Source of the DNA: JAEEJA01 sp036343175
Lineage (GTDB): Bacteria; Bacillota; Clostridia; Lachnospirales; Lachnospiraceae
DNA length: 64,000 nt
NCBI GenBank assembly: GCA_036343175.1
Contig: JAZASR010000004.1
Span: 53,753-117,752 of the forward strand
Reading direction: 5' to 3'
The notes under the pieces are model-generated. The model did no database searches, was not told the origin of the DNA, and saw only the letters and a program-made list of their open reading frames with translations. A program made the position numbers and the translations under genes. Shown here in pieces: positions 33,472 through 43,064 of this stretch. Position 1 is the first letter of the stretch. Each line of letters opens with the position of its first letter.

Positions 33472-36400
33472 TCATATCTTATTCTTGAATGTCGTCCAGG
33501 CACTTCTGTATGTCTTCTTACCTGACTTTACGCTTGTCCTTACCCTGTAGTAGAAACCGGTTGCAGTGAGCTTTATACTTGTGACCTTGCCCTTGAGCCT
33601 GCCTGCCATCTTTGTGGATGCAGGAAGTGAAGTCCAGGTATTGGTACCGGCAAGTCTGAACTGTGTCTCAAAGTTCTGTCCGGCTGCTTTCTTGAATGTT
33701 ACAACAAGAGCATTATTCTGCATCCTTATAGAAGCCGAAGGCTTCATGAGCTTCTTGACCACACCGGCCTTCCTTGCGCTCTTTGCAGTCTTGATCGGTG
33801 CTCCTGTCTCATCAAGAGGCATGATCTGGTAATAATACTTCTTTCCAAGCTTTATCTTTTTATCGAAATACGTTCCTGATGCAAGCCCGTTAGGGTCGGA
33901 GAATGTTACGGTCTTAATGACCTTATAACCCTTTTTCTTCTTGGCAGATCTTAAGATCCGAACGCCTGCGGCATTGGAGCTGAATGAGTACTTAAGTCTG
34001 ACGGCCTGAACGTACTTAAAGCCCTTGGACTTTTTGAACATGCCCTTTGTCTTGAATGCCGTCACTGAGATATTCTTATCCACAACGAATGGCTGTACGA
34101 CTGGATCGTTATAAACCGCATAGAATGTAATGTCCTTATTGACCTTGTAAGAAGCATCGGCCTTAAGGATGCCATCTGTAAGAGTTGTAGACCATGAGGC
34201 TGCTACGGCTGAATTCGTCGACCAGCCTGTGAACTTCTTTCCGTTGTAAGTATCTGCGACAGGCTTATTGAGCTTGATGGTCGAGCCTGAAACGACCTTA
34301 ACGGATACTGTAGTCGCAGGCTCCCTGTAGGTTACTGAAGCCTTTGTGGAAACCGTCTTACCTGTATTGCCGCTGCCTGTTCCGGTATTGCCAGGATTGC
34401 CTGGATTGCTGCCTCCTCCATTTCCTGATTTATCAGAATATACAGGATAAAAATCCACTGAACTTTCTACTGTATAAGTCTGGCCGACCGTATACTGTGC
34501 AGCAGTGCTGCCCTTTGTCTCACTCCAGCCAAGGAATTTTTTACCGTCAGGTATATAATCAGGATCTGCAAATGTGATAATATCTCCGCTCTTCTTTTCT
34601 TCCGCGACTGAAGGCTGTCCTGGATAACCGCCGTGGAAGGTCACAAATAACTTAGTGGACGTATTGATATCAAGACTTATAGGACCGCCGACAGTTTCAA
34701 GCGGGTTATAGGCCTTAAGTCTTATAAACTTATAATCGGATATACCACTCTGCCTGTCCTTAAGAAGTGTAAGGGTGAATGTTACCTTTTTGTCGTTAAT
34801 CGTTCTGTTTGCCACTGCAATAATGTTGCTGGTATTTACAGAAGATCCTGTTGTTGCAGCTATAACCAGCGGATCTGTAAAGTCCTTATCCTTTGAGATC
34901 TCCCAGATATAGCTGAAGCCGGTTCCATTAGCATATGCTGTATATGAAATGTTCTGATCCTTTTCATTAGCATTGAATGAAACGGTGTCCTTTTCCGGAT
35001 TTAATACAAGTTTTTCTACCTTGCTGATATCCTGTACTTTGCCATCAGCTACACCGTTGATCTTCTCTCCGCCTGGAGTATAAACATTCTGAATGTTCTC
35101 AGGGAATGCACTGTTGTCAATCTTTATATCTTTATTCGGCAGATAGATCGATGTAAGACCTGTACAGCCCTTAAATGCATCTTTGGAAATAGTCTTTACC
35201 GAAGAAGGGATAGAAATACTCTTTAGTGAAGTACAATCCTTAAAGGCACCCTCTCTGATCTCTTCAACACCCGGAAGTATGGAAACTGCTTCAAGGCTCT
35301 TGCATCCGCTGAACATTTCCTTCGAAACAGCGCTTACCGAACCCGGAATGGTGACATTCTTTAAATTACTGCCGGCAAATGCACTTTCAGCTGTCTTTAA
35401 ACCACTTGGTATTCCGACAGTTTCTGCCTTCGTACCATTAAAGGCATCTTTTCCAATACTTGAGAGCTTTGAAGGAAGATTAAATGTAGGGGCATCCTCT
35501 GCCGTATTCTCACCAACAAGAGTGAGATTCTTATCATCCTTAAATGTATTATCCCCAAGGGATGCAAGTTCAGAACCATATTCAAAATGCACCTGCTTTA
35601 ATCCATCCATCCCTGCAAAAGCACCGTTACCGCCCTTACTTCCGATAGCTGTTACAGTCTTAGGAATGCTTATCTCTGTTATGCTATTAAAGCCCGAAAA
35701 TGTTCCGTCTCCGATCTCAGTAAGCCCTTCAGGAAGAAAAACTTTTGTGACAGCAGCCTTTGAAGCTGCAGTAAGGTTTTTAAAACTGTCAGAAGTTAAT
35801 TTTGTAACCTTACTGCCGCCGACCTGTGAAGGGATCACAAGTGTTTCAGCATCAAAGCCATCAGCTCCTTCATTAACAGACCATGCGCCGTTTGCATCGA
35901 CAGAGCTTACATCTGAAAGAGGCTTAATAACAGGCTCGTCCGGGACATCACTCCCATCACCGGAGCTGCCGCCTCCATCGATACTTACAGTTTCAGAATT
36001 AGGCTCCTGAGTCTGTCCGGATGGAACCGGAATAATTTTATTAAGAGGATCTGTCTCTGCAGTTTCCGAACCTCCTTCAGCAGACCCGGCAGGAATAGTA
36101 ACAACCGCTTTAAGAACTATACCAACATTTAAAGATTTTGAATCTGGATTAGTTACAATCTTTCCATCTTTCTTTCCAACATATCCATAGCTGTTGTTGC
36201 CATTAGTAGAAATCCAATAGCCCAGCATTTCATCCTTACTGTTGAACCCGTTAATAGCTTTGGCATAATCAGTTGCACCAACTATCCTGTTCTTTAAATT
36301 CTGAACAGCAGGAGAACCTTCTGTTTTCAGCAGACCATAATTTTCATTATTACAATCTTCATATGATAAGATGGATAAAGAAAAAGCTTTGGTAATTGAT

Positions 36401-36957
36401 GAATTATCATTAGAGTCTGAAGATGATGTATCCTTTTCACCAGGAAATAATGAGTTCTTAATTGATGGATATCGAACACCAAGCATCCATTCTTCATTAT
36501 TTATAATATTTACCGGATTCCAGCTAGCCTGATCTTCATCCAATATAGAATTGGACATTAATGTAACAGTATTATTTTCTACATTCTTTTCTAACACTTT
36601 CCACCAGACAGGCATGAACTGAAAATATTTATTCTCACTATTTACAGATATTCTCCTGTACCATTGACCATTTATTTCAAGGTCAACATCTCTGTAAGAA
36701 TTATTTTTATATGCTTCATCAATTTTCTTGATTTCATCTTCATCAGTTACCAAAACCTTTGGATATTGGCCAAAGGTTACCAGCTGATACTTATCTCCAT
36801 TTTCCTTATAACCCTTTAAGTCGTTAATTGACGTAAAGGAGCCGGCTGTATCAGCTGCCTCAGCCTCTCTTATGGAAAATGCCGGTACGCTCGTGAATAC
36901 GAAAGCGATGGCTAATATCCATGATAATACTTTGTACCTGGTTGACCTGATCCTCAT
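33472..36957 (-). CDS. large secreted LRR (BspA-like) surface protein
   Basis: 1161 residues. The signal peptide ends near AEA-AD (about 34). An N-terminal DUF6273-like domain (about 50-290; LVTFGQYPKV, MPVWWKVLEKNVENNTV) is followed by BspA-type leucine-rich repeats (about 375-640, units like GDGTFSGFNSITEISIPKTV). Then come an Ig-like part, two Listeria-Bacteroides type repeats (KFLGWSETKGSTAAQY and KFTGWSTNSAVAASW) and two fibronectin-like modules. No LPxTG anchor is seen. It is first in the operon, with a promoter at 37120-37148, and ends 22 bp before the PASTA pseudokinase gene. The role is probably adhesion or surface binding. Confidence 0.88.
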   Translation of the reverse strand: MRIRSTRYKVLSWILAIAFVFTSVPAFSIREAEAADTAGSFTSINDLKGYKENGDKYQLVTFGQYPKVLVTDEDEIKKIDEAYKNNSYRDVDLEINGQWYRRISVNSENKYFQFMPVWWKVLEKNVENNTVTLMSNSILDEDQASWNPVNIINNEEWMLGVRYPSIKNSLFPGEKDTSSSDSNDNSSITKAFSLSILSYEDCNNENYGLLKTEGSPAVQNLKNRIVGATDYAKAINGFNSKDEMLGYWISTNGNNSYGYVGKKDGKIVTNPDSKSLNVGIVLKAVVTIPAGSAEGGSETAETDPLNKIIPVPSGQTQEPNSETVSIDGGGSSGDGSDVPDEPVIKPLSDVSSVDANGAWSVNEGADGFDAETLVIPSQVGGSKVTKLTSDSFKNLTAASKAAVTKVFLPEGLTEIGDGTFSGFNSITEISIPKTVTAIGSKGGNGAFAGMDGLKQVHFEYGSELASLGDNTFKDDKNLTLVGENTAEDAPTFNLPSKLSSIGKDAFNGTKAETVGIPSGLKTAESAFAGSNLKNVTIPGSVSAVSKEMFSGCKSLEAVSILPGVEEIREGAFKDCTSLKSISIPSSVKTISKDAFKGCTGLTSIYLPNKDIKIDNSAFPENIQNVYTPGGEKINGVADGKVQDISKVEKLVLNPEKDTVSFNANEKDQNISYTAYANGTGFSYIWEISKDKDFTDPLVIAATTGSSVNTSNIIAVANRTINDKKVTFTLTLLKDRQSGISDYKFIRLKAYNPLETVGGPISLDINTSTKLFVTFHGGYPGQPSVAEEKKSGDIITFADPDYIPDGKKFLGWSETKGSTAAQYTVGQTYTVESSVDFYPVYSDKSGNGGGSNPGNPGNTGTGSGNTGKTVSTKASVTYREPATTVSVKVVSGSTIKLNKPVADTYNGKKFTGWSTNSAVAASWSTTLTDGILKADASYKVNKDITFYAVYNDPVVQPFVVDKNISVTAFKTKGMFKKSKGFKYVQAVRLKYSFSSNAAGVRILRSAKKKKGYKVIKTVTFSDPNGLASGTYFDKKIKLGKKYYYQIMPLDETGAPIKTAKSARKAGVVKKLMKPSASIRMQNNALVVTFKKAAGQNFETQFRLAGTNTWTSLPASTKMAGRLKGKVTSIKLTATGFYYRVRTSVKSGKKTYRSAWTTFKNKI

Positions 36958-37119
36958 AAAAATACCTCCTAAATCTTATATCTTTATTAACGGTATCACG
37001 AAAACGTTTGAGTAACACGCCTGGCCGCAAAAATATCGCGAAGTAGGCCTTATCCCATAAATAAAAGCTGCTTAATCAGTTACGAAGGCTTTTGGAGGAG
37101 CCTGAAAACAGCTATTTAA

Positions 37120-37148
37120 ATTATAACATTTTCACAAAATTATTGCAA
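37120..37148 (-). promoter_or_regulatory. promoter of the LRR-pseudokinase operon
   Basis: Minus strand -35 TTGCAA (37143-37148), 17-bp spacer, -10 TATAAT (37120-37125). The leader of about 155 nt (36958-37113) has small hairpins (AGGCT/AGCCT, GGCC/GGCC) but no riboswitch I can name. Confidence 0.75.
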
Positions 37149-37284
37149 TAAGAACGAGAATTTTGGGCAATTTTTCTATCTTTTTTATAAGTAAATTTTT
37201 TATCAATTCACAGGTAAAATATCCGTCAATTTACGAGTAAATTTTTACTCACTGCTCCTTTTACTAAACCGATAATATAAAAAA

Positions 37285-37312
37285 AGATCCCCTCCGGCTC
37301 CGGAGGGGATCT
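37285..37312 (-). terminator. terminator after the 152-residue gene
   Basis: A 13-bp perfect stem (AGATCCCCTCCGG 37285-37297, 37300-37312) followed on the minus strand by a long T run. 37313-37416 holds nothing further. Confidence 0.9.
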
Positions 37313-37416
37313 ATCGATCATAAATAAATTTTATCAGGTCTTAATGACTTTGCCTCAGCGATCCTTTACACCTCAAGCAGCAAGGATCACGAAAGACTGT
37401 TCATAAAGATCGCAGA

Positions 37417-37875
37417 TTACAATGTATAAAGGAGATTGAAAAGCTTGTCGCAGTCTTCCTGACTGTCTGTTACGTTAGGAACAAGCTTATTCTCTTTGAT
37501 CTCTGTCTTGCTGATCATGATGCCGTTGTGCTTCTCGACCTGAAGACCTGTTCTTACCTTGTGAGAGTTCATACCATACTCGGCAGCCTTCTCAACAGTT
37601 ACATCGAAGTATCCCTTGTCAGTCTTGAAACGGTATCCAACGACCTTTTTATCGAAGATGAGAGCGAGAAGCTTTATAGACTTGATGTCATCAGGAACGA
37701 TAGAGCCTGTATCCTCTTCATCATCCTCAATATCAAGTCCATCGAGACTGATTTCCTCTTCATCAACGTTAACAGGAACAGAAGCTGCCTTTTTCTTGGA
37801 CTTCTTGGTATCTCCGCCGCCCATAAGCTCTTCAAGTCCCTCAAGGTCAGCACCCTTTAAAATATCGTCTGTCAT
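37417..37875 (-). CDS. hypothetical acidic protein with a small C-terminal domain
   Basis: 152 residues, not recognised. The N-terminal half is disordered and acidic (DEEEISLDGLDIEDDEED) after a Lys patch (KKSKKKAAS). The C-terminal half (about 63-152) looks like a compact domain, with VGYRFKTDKGYFDVTVEKAA. No membrane helix. A good AAGGAGG site precedes the ATG, and the gene has its own terminator. It lies between two surface-protein genes without overlap. Confidence 0.75.
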   Translation of the reverse strand: MTDDILKGADLEGLEELMGGGDTKKSKKKAASVPVNVDEEEISLDGLDIEDDEEDTGSIVPDDIKSIKLLALIFDKKVVGYRFKTDKGYFDVTVEKAAEYGMNSHKVRTGLQVEKHNGIMISKTEIKENKLVPNVTDSQEDCDKLFNLLYTL

Positions 37876-37964
37876 AAGCTCTATCCTCCTTATAGGTTTC
37901 GTATAATTAAGTAATACTATTATAACACCGACTTGTGGATAAATAAACCATTTTCAATAAATAT

Positions 37965-39353
37965 TTAATATTTTTTTGTTTTTATCCAGTCACTGTAATA
38001 TACGTTCTTTCCGACCTTTGAATATGTACGTACACGGAGCTTGAAGCCCTTGCCGCGGAGTATCAGGGTCTGCTTCTCCTTGAGCCCCTTGCCGATGCCC
38101 GGTACATCCTTCCATTTGTTTTCTGAGATATACATATACTGGATCTGATAGCCGCTGCCCTCTGCCTTCTTGAATTGCATTATCAGAGTATTGCGAGACT
38201 TTGACATCTTGATCTTTGGCTTCTTGAGCACGGTCTTAGAGGTGTATGTAAACGGGGCAGAGTCATTGATCTGCTCATTGCCGCCTGCATCAAGATACTT
38301 AAGTCTTATGTAGTAGGTATAAGTCTTTCCGCGCTTGACCTTATTTTTATCAGTAAATGCTCTGACATCCGGCTTTATGGTCTTGAGCTTCTTATAGGCT
38401 CCGGATCCGGAAGCATCGCCTTTCTTCCTGAAGATCACTATCGCCGATGGTGTCCCCGCAACTGTAAACTTAAGCTTTATGGCAGGCCTGTATTCGTATC
38501 CCTTATAATTATAAGTAAGAGAAGATGCAGTAACAGCTGTAACTGTCGCTGGCGAAATGGTATCCTGCCATATCGCATAGAGTGTTACAGGTCCTGTTAT
38601 GTTAAATGCGCTGTCCGCTGAGGCTGCTGCCTTATTTACCGACCATCCCAGGAACTTATATGAGAAGCGTTCAGGAGCATTTTTGACCGGCATGAATGTT
38701 TCACCGAGAAAATACTTCTGGTCCGCAAATGAGCCTCCTGCCGCCAAACCTCCGTTCAGATCGTACTTAACATATGTATAAAGATCCATATAATAATAAG
38801 GAGTCTGCTCATAGCTACCATCTTTCATCTTAAACTCGGCAAAATAATACTTCCCGTCATTCTCTGCACCAAGCTTAAGTTCGAGCCGTGAAAGCAAAGT
38901 CCCTTCTGTCATCTCTGTCTTGACTGCATCAAAGGTAACAGGCTTCACTGCAGACCCGGTGACAGACTTTGCTGCCGGTCCGGCGACAGGCTCTGCTGCC
39001 GTCCCATTGACAGACTTTGCTGCAGACCCGGCGGCAGAATTTGCTGCCGGCTCTGTCACAGGATCCGCTTTCAGATCTGAGACAGGCTTTACCTGCTGCC
39101 ATGTTAAGGCAGCCGGCGTCGTTGCCGACTCATACCATGTCACGCTTTCAGCCGAAGCCGCGGAAGCATTGAGCGCGAGCGTGCTCCCAACTTCCCGGGT
39201 CACTACAGTGACTCCTACAAGTTCATCATCAACAGATGCCAGTACTTTAGCCTCGCTTACCGCTGCACCCGGCAAAGTATAAGACCCGCCGATAAGCATG
39301 GCAGCTGAAATTATGACTGCCATTCCCTTCTTAAAGCATTTGTAAAATCTCAT
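37965..39353 (-). CDS. secreted protein with Listeria-Bacteroides repeat and Fn3-like modules
   Basis: 462 residues from ATG 39353; an ATG 9 nt earlier would overlap the AGGAG site. A signal peptide ends near SEA-KV (about 36). A low-complexity segment (about 95-150) repeats units like AAKSVTGSA. One Listeria-Bacteroides type repeat follows (about 190-265, YKFLGWSVNKAAA), then two fibronectin-like modules to the C-terminus. Its last 150 residues resemble the C-terminus of the LRR protein at 33472, including a closing Tyr-Ser-Asp-Trp against Tyr-Arg-Ser-Ala-Trp. No sorting signal is seen; this shared end may tether both to the surface. Function unknown. Confidence 0.8.
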   Translation of the reverse strand: MRFYKCFKKGMAVIISAAMLIGGSYTLPGAAVSEAKVLASVDDELVGVTVVTREVGSTLALNASAASAESVTWYESATTPAALTWQQVKPVSDLKADPVTEPAANSAAGSAAKSVNGTAAEPVAGPAAKSVTGSAVKPVTFDAVKTEMTEGTLLSRLELKLGAENDGKYYFAEFKMKDGSYEQTPYYYMDLYTYVKYDLNGGLAAGGSFADQKYFLGETFMPVKNAPERFSYKFLGWSVNKAAASADSAFNITGPVTLYAIWQDTISPATVTAVTASSLTYNYKGYEYRPAIKLKFTVAGTPSAIVIFRKKGDASGSGAYKKLKTIKPDVRAFTDKNKVKRGKTYTYYIRLKYLDAGGNEQINDSAPFTYTSKTVLKKPKIKMSKSRNTLIMQFKKAEGSGYQIQYMYISENKWKDVPGIGKGLKEKQTLILRGKGFKLRVRTYSKVGKNVYYSDWIKTKKY

Positions 39354-39441
39354 AATACCCATCTCCTGTATGTATTATTCCAGCCCGGTCATTCTCGCAG
39401 ATCAGGTCATCCTATATATTTTACATTATCAGAAGCCGCCT

Positions 39442-39585
39442 GGCAAAGGGAAGATGCAGTTTTTGTCAATAACAATGCCAAAGCCCATAAACTATTGTCA
39501 ATAACAGTGCCAAAGCTAATAAACTATTGTCAATAACAATGCCAAAGCCCAAAAACCGGAATTACACGGCAAAGGGAAGATGCAG
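39442..39585 (-). repeat. three 32-bp tandem copies flanked by 18-bp direct repeats, after trpA
   Basis: Copies start at 39465, 39497 and 39529 (exact 32-bp period, core GTCAATAACARTGCCAAAG). The block is bracketed by GGCAAAGGGAAGATGCAG at 39442-39459 and 39568-39585, identical in all 18 bases. The right flank lies 15 nt after the trpA stop codon. Confidence 0.92.
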
Positions 39586-39599
39586 AGCAATGCCAATAT

Positions 39600-40367
39600 T
39601 CACAACGCATCAGCCATGCTCTTTACATAATCATATATCGCCTGATCTGCCTTATCCTTCTTTTCCGCAGCGATATTTACTATTGCGCTGCCCACAATGG
39701 CGCCGTCCGCATAGGAGACGACTTTTCTTACCTGCTCCGGCGTATGAATGCCGAAGCCGACAGCAACAGGTGTATCTGTGCATTTGCGTATTTCCTTAAC
39801 TATTGACTCAACGTCAGTCTCGATCTTATCACGTGTACCCGTAACACCAAGTGATGATACCAGATATATGAAGCCGTTGGCCTCTGAGGCTATTGCCCTT
39901 ATCCTCTCCTTTGATGTAGGCGCGATCATCGAGATAAGCTCAAGCCCGTATTTATCAGTATATTCTTTCAGCTCATCCTTCTCCTCAAATGGAAGATCAG
40001 GGATGATGAAGCCGTCAGCACCGGCATCTACCGTATTCTGACAGATCTTATCATATCCGTATTTGAAAAATGAATTGAGATATCCCATGAATACTATAGG
40101 CACCCGCGTCTCCTTTCGAAGCCTCTTTACAAGCTCAAATATATCATCGATCGTGGTGCCGTGTGAAAGAGAACGGACATTGGCGCTCTGGATGACAGGC
40201 CCCTCTGCAATAGGGTCTGAAAAAGGGACACCCAGCTCTATAAGGCCAGCTCCTGCCTCTACCATCTTAAGCACGTATCTGTAGGTCGAATCCAGATCAG
40301 GATCGCCTGCTGTTATGAATGGTATAAATAACTTTTTATTATTAAATGCATCTGAAATTCTGCTCAT
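39600..40367 (-). CDS. trpA: tryptophan synthase alpha chain
   Basis: 255 residues, slightly short but complete. Splits indole-3-glycerol phosphate to indole and glyceraldehyde 3-phosphate. Catalytic Glu and Asp lie in LIELGVPFSDPIAEGP. Conserved FMGYLNS, DGFIIPDLPFEE, SSLGVTGTR and VGFGIHTPEQV follow. Third gene of trpC-trpB-trpA. Confidence 0.97.
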   Translation of the reverse strand: MSRISDAFNNKKLFIPFITAGDPDLDSTYRYVLKMVEAGAGLIELGVPFSDPIAEGPVIQSANVRSLSHGTTIDDIFELVKRLRKETRVPIVFMGYLNSFFKYGYDKICQNTVDAGADGFIIPDLPFEEKDELKEYTDKYGLELISMIAPTSKERIRAIASEANGFIYLVSSLGVTGTRDKIETDVESIVKEIRKCTDTPVAVGFGIHTPEQVRKVVSYADGAIVGSAIVNIAAEKKDKADQAIYDYVKSMADAL

Positions 40368-40400
40368 ATTATGTCTCCTTTACTGATCTTTATACTTATA

Positions 40401-40468
40401 TCCTGCATTGCATCGATCACGCAGGTCTGTGCTCATATATCCTGCATTACATCAATCATGCAGGTCGA
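40401..40468 (-). repeat. 39-bp tandem duplication overlapping the trpB stop codon
   Basis: TCCTGCATT starts at 40401 and 40440, each followed by a similar 20-bp sequence with ATCA/ATCG and GCAGGTC. The second copy includes the last codons and stop of trpB (40452-40454). Confidence 0.82.
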
Positions 40469-41636
40469 TCCCTCTGTATCTTGCAATAGCTGCCACATCC
40501 TTGTCACCTCTGCCTGACAGGCAGCATATGATGATCTGGTCTTTTCGCATCTTTGGGGCTATCTTCATAAGGTGGGCAATGGCGTGTGAACTCTCAATAG
40601 CCGCAACGATCCCCTCTGTCCTTGCAATGTATTCAAATGCGTCCACTGCCTCGTCATCTGTAACAGGCACGTACTGCGCTCTGCCAATATCATGAAGATA
40701 AGCATGCTCAGGTCCGACGCCCGGATAATCAAGTCCTGCCGAGATAGAATATACAGGGGCTATCTGACCGTATTTATCCTGACAGAAATAAGACTTCATG
40801 CCGTGGAATACGCCTTCAGTGCCTGTTGCCATAGTAGCTGCGGTCCTGGAGGTATCGACGCCCTTGCCTGCCGCTTCACAGCCGATCAGCTCTACATCCT
40901 TATCATTTATAAAATCATAGAACATCCCCATGGCATTGGATCCGCCGCCAACACATGCCATTACGGCATCAGGGAGCTTCCCCTCAAGCTTAAGTATCTG
41001 CTCACGGGCCTCACGGCCTATAACGGCCTGGAAGTCGCGGACTATGGTAGGGAACGGATGAGGACCCATTACAGACCCTATCACGTAATGTGTATCGTCC
41101 ACACGTCTGGTCCAGTCGCGCATTGCCTCATTAATGGCATCCTTAAGGGTGCCTGTGCCGGAATCAACCGGATGTACGCTTGCTCCCAGAAGCTGCATCC
41201 TGTATACGTTAAGGGCCTGTCTTTCAGTATCAAGCTTGCCCATGAACACCTCGCACTCAAGTCCAAGAAGGGCCGCTGCAGTAGCTGTTGCAACACCATG
41301 CTGGCCGGCTCCGGTCTCTGCTATGACCCTTGTCTTTCCCATCTTCTTAGCGAGCAGACACTGTCCTAAAGCGTTATTTATCTTGTGCGCCCCTGTATGA
41401 TTGAGATCCTCGCGCTTGAAATAGATCTTTGCGCCGCCAAGATCCTCTGTCATATTCTTTGCATAATACAGAAGTGAAGGACGTCCTGCATAGTTCTTAA
41501 GCAGATCCTCGAGCTCATGGCTGAACTCCGGATCCTTCTTATAATACTCATAAGCATCCTCAAGCTTAATGATCTCATTCATGAGGGTCTCAGGTATGTA
41601 CTGCCCTCCGTGTATACCAAATCTTCCTTTACTCAT
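40452..41636 (-). CDS. trpB: tryptophan synthase beta chain
   Basis: 394 residues from ATG 41636, behind AAAGGAG; a 6-codon longer frame would include that site. Condenses indole with serine using PLP. The PLP lysine lies in HTGAHKINNALGQ; other motifs are AETGAGQHGVATATA, CVGGGSNAMGMF and the C-terminal CCLSGRGDKD. Coupled with trpA downstream (84 bp, occupied by a duplication). Confidence 0.98.
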   Translation of the reverse strand: MSKGRFGIHGGQYIPETLMNEIIKLEDAYEYYKKDPEFSHELEDLLKNYAGRPSLLYYAKNMTEDLGGAKIYFKREDLNHTGAHKINNALGQCLLAKKMGKTRVIAETGAGQHGVATATAAALLGLECEVFMGKLDTERQALNVYRMQLLGASVHPVDSGTGTLKDAINEAMRDWTRRVDDTHYVIGSVMGPHPFPTIVRDFQAVIGREAREQILKLEGKLPDAVMACVGGGSNAMGMFYDFINDKDVELIGCEAAGKGVDTSRTAATMATGTEGVFHGMKSYFCQDKYGQIAPVYSISAGLDYPGVGPEHAYLHDIGRAQYVPVTDDEAVDAFEYIARTEGIVAAIESSHAIAHLMKIAPKMRKDQIIICCLSGRGDKDVAAIARYRGIDLHD

Positions 41637-41710
41637 TTCCTTTTCTCCTTTCATCTGGAAACATTAATACTATATAAAAGCTTAATGGAGCTGATCCTTT
41701 TAAGCATTAT

Positions 41711-42511
41711 TCACATGGCCATGATCCAGCTCTTCAGTGTCCCGGCCGGATCGGAGGCCCTCATAAGAGCTTCGCCTACAAGACAGGCATCTATACCCGC
41801 TTCGGAGAGCCTCTTTATGTCATCTTCACCTTTGACGCCGCTCTCGGAAATATATACCGTCCCTTTCGGGATCATATTCCTGAACTTCAATGAATTCTCA
41901 AAATCAACTGAAAAATCCTTAAGATTCCGGTTGTTAACTCCTATGACCCTTGCCCCAAGTCCTAAGGCCCTCTTTACCTCTGTCTCATCGTGAGCTTCAA
42001 ATACAGCTGTAAGTCCCAGTGAATCAGAAAGCTTAAAGAACTTTTCTGCTTCCTCATCACTAAGGATAGACAGGATCAGAAGCACCGCATCTGCGCCGAT
42101 CCTCTTTGCATCGAATATCATATATTCATCGATAGTGAAGTCTTTCCGGAGTATAGGCAGGCTTACTTTTTCTCTGATCTCCCTGAGGAATTCACGGGAA
42201 CCCCCGAAATAATAAGGCTCAGTAAGAACCGATATACATGAAGCCCCGCCCTCCTCGTATGCGGAAGCCTGAGATATATAATCAAACTCCGGCGCGATAA
42301 GACCTTTAGAAGGCGAGCTCTTCTTAACCTCGGCAATAATGCTTAATCTGCCGGTCTTCAGGGCGTTCTCAAAAGGAAACCTATACCCTTCTTTTTTTTC
42401 TGTCTCAGCTTTCTTAAGTACCATTTCCTTAAGATCGTGCGGGGAAAGATCTTTCTTATCCTCTTCCGTCCTTATCCTTGTTCTCTCTGCTATCTCATCA
42501 AGAATATTCAT
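41711..42511 (-). CDS. trpC: indole-3-glycerol phosphate synthase
   Basis: 266 residues from ATG 42511 (AGAGGAG 11 nt upstream; an in-frame GTG at 42535 would overlap that site). The TIM barrel has SIIAEVKKSSPSKG, SVLTEPYYFGGS, ILRKDFTID, VIGVNNRNLKDF and YISESGVKG. No trpE, trpG, trpD or trpF is present in the window, so only the last steps of the pathway are encoded here. First gene after the tryptophan T-box. Confidence 0.97.
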   Translation of the reverse strand: MNILDEIAERTRIRTEEDKKDLSPHDLKEMVLKKAETEKKEGYRFPFENALKTGRLSIIAEVKKSSPSKGLIAPEFDYISQASAYEEGGASCISVLTEPYYFGGSREFLREIREKVSLPILRKDFTIDEYMIFDAKRIGADAVLLILSILSDEEAEKFFKLSDSLGLTAVFEAHDETEVKRALGLGARVIGVNNRNLKDFSVDFENSLKFRNMIPKGTVYISESGVKGEDDIKRLSEAGIDACLVGEALMRASDPAGTLKSWIMAM

Positions 42512-42534
42512 ACATGTACCATCTCCTCTTTTCA

Positions 42535-42690
42535 CATCTGCTGCCTTATAAAATGCCTCCCGCCATGATCATATTATCTGCCTTCGCATCTGCTGCTTTA
42601 TAAAATGCCTCTCACTATGATCATGTTATCTGCCTTCGCATCTGCTGCCTTACAAAATGCTGCTCACCATTATCCTATTATCTGGCTTAA
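42535..42690 (-). repeat. 52-bp tandem repeat, three copies, in the trpC leader
   Basis: Copies start at 42535, 42587 and 42639 (exact 52-bp period), each with CATCTGCTGC and a GATCATRTTATCTGCCTTCG type tail that decays in the third copy. The array fills the space between the T-box terminator and the trpC ribosome binding site. Confidence 0.92.
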
Positions 42691-42744
42691 TATGGTGATA
42701 TGCCTGCCTAGCTTTATAAACAGCAATAAAACCAATCCTGTCAG

Positions 42745-43058
42745 GGCATAAAAAAAGTCCCTGAGCAGAAATCTTCTTCCTGCTCAAGGACGATAAATTA
42801 TAAATTAATATAACACTACCGTGGTGCCACCTTGATTCATGGTATGACCCATGCACTTAACAGGATACCTTCATATCCCTGGCTGTTCACGCCAGCCTTA
42901 ACGTCATGAGATACTTGAGAATGACTTCTCTTTCATCATGCCCTCTGCGGTCCATTTAACAGGCTGTTAACCACCGGTTCTCAGCTGCCCCGGCTCTCTG
43001 TGAGCTCATATCCTGTTTTTATCTCCGCATCATCGGTTTAAATACATCTTAATAATTG
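42745..43058 (-). promoter_or_regulatory. tryptophan T-box leader
   Basis: Minus strand. The T-box sequence AAGGTGGCACCACGGTA lies at 42817-42833. Its variable base after TGG is C, which pairs with the G discriminator base of tRNA-Trp. Stem I carries AGAGAGCCGG and GAGAACCGG elements, and a TGG specifier is read at 42954-42952 (AAATGGACCGC). The terminator stem (42757-42791) is followed by a T run. Uncharged tRNA-Trp should favour the antiterminator and switch on trpCBA. Confidence 0.93.
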
Positions 43059-43064
43059 TCAATT

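Noticed and set aside
35183..36010. 275-codon plus-strand frame
   Set aside because: It is the antisense of the LRR protein; the repeat structure of the real gene keeps the opposite frame open.
36958..37113. Cyclic di-GMP riboswitch in the LRR protein leader
   Set aside because: Surface-protein genes can have one, but the conserved core sequences of class I or II were not found.
39465..39560. CRISPR array
   Set aside because: The 32-bp units are directly adjacent with no spacers, and no cas genes are present.
40692..41369. 225-codon plus-strand frame
   Set aside because: It lies antisense to trpB, which is complete and well conserved.
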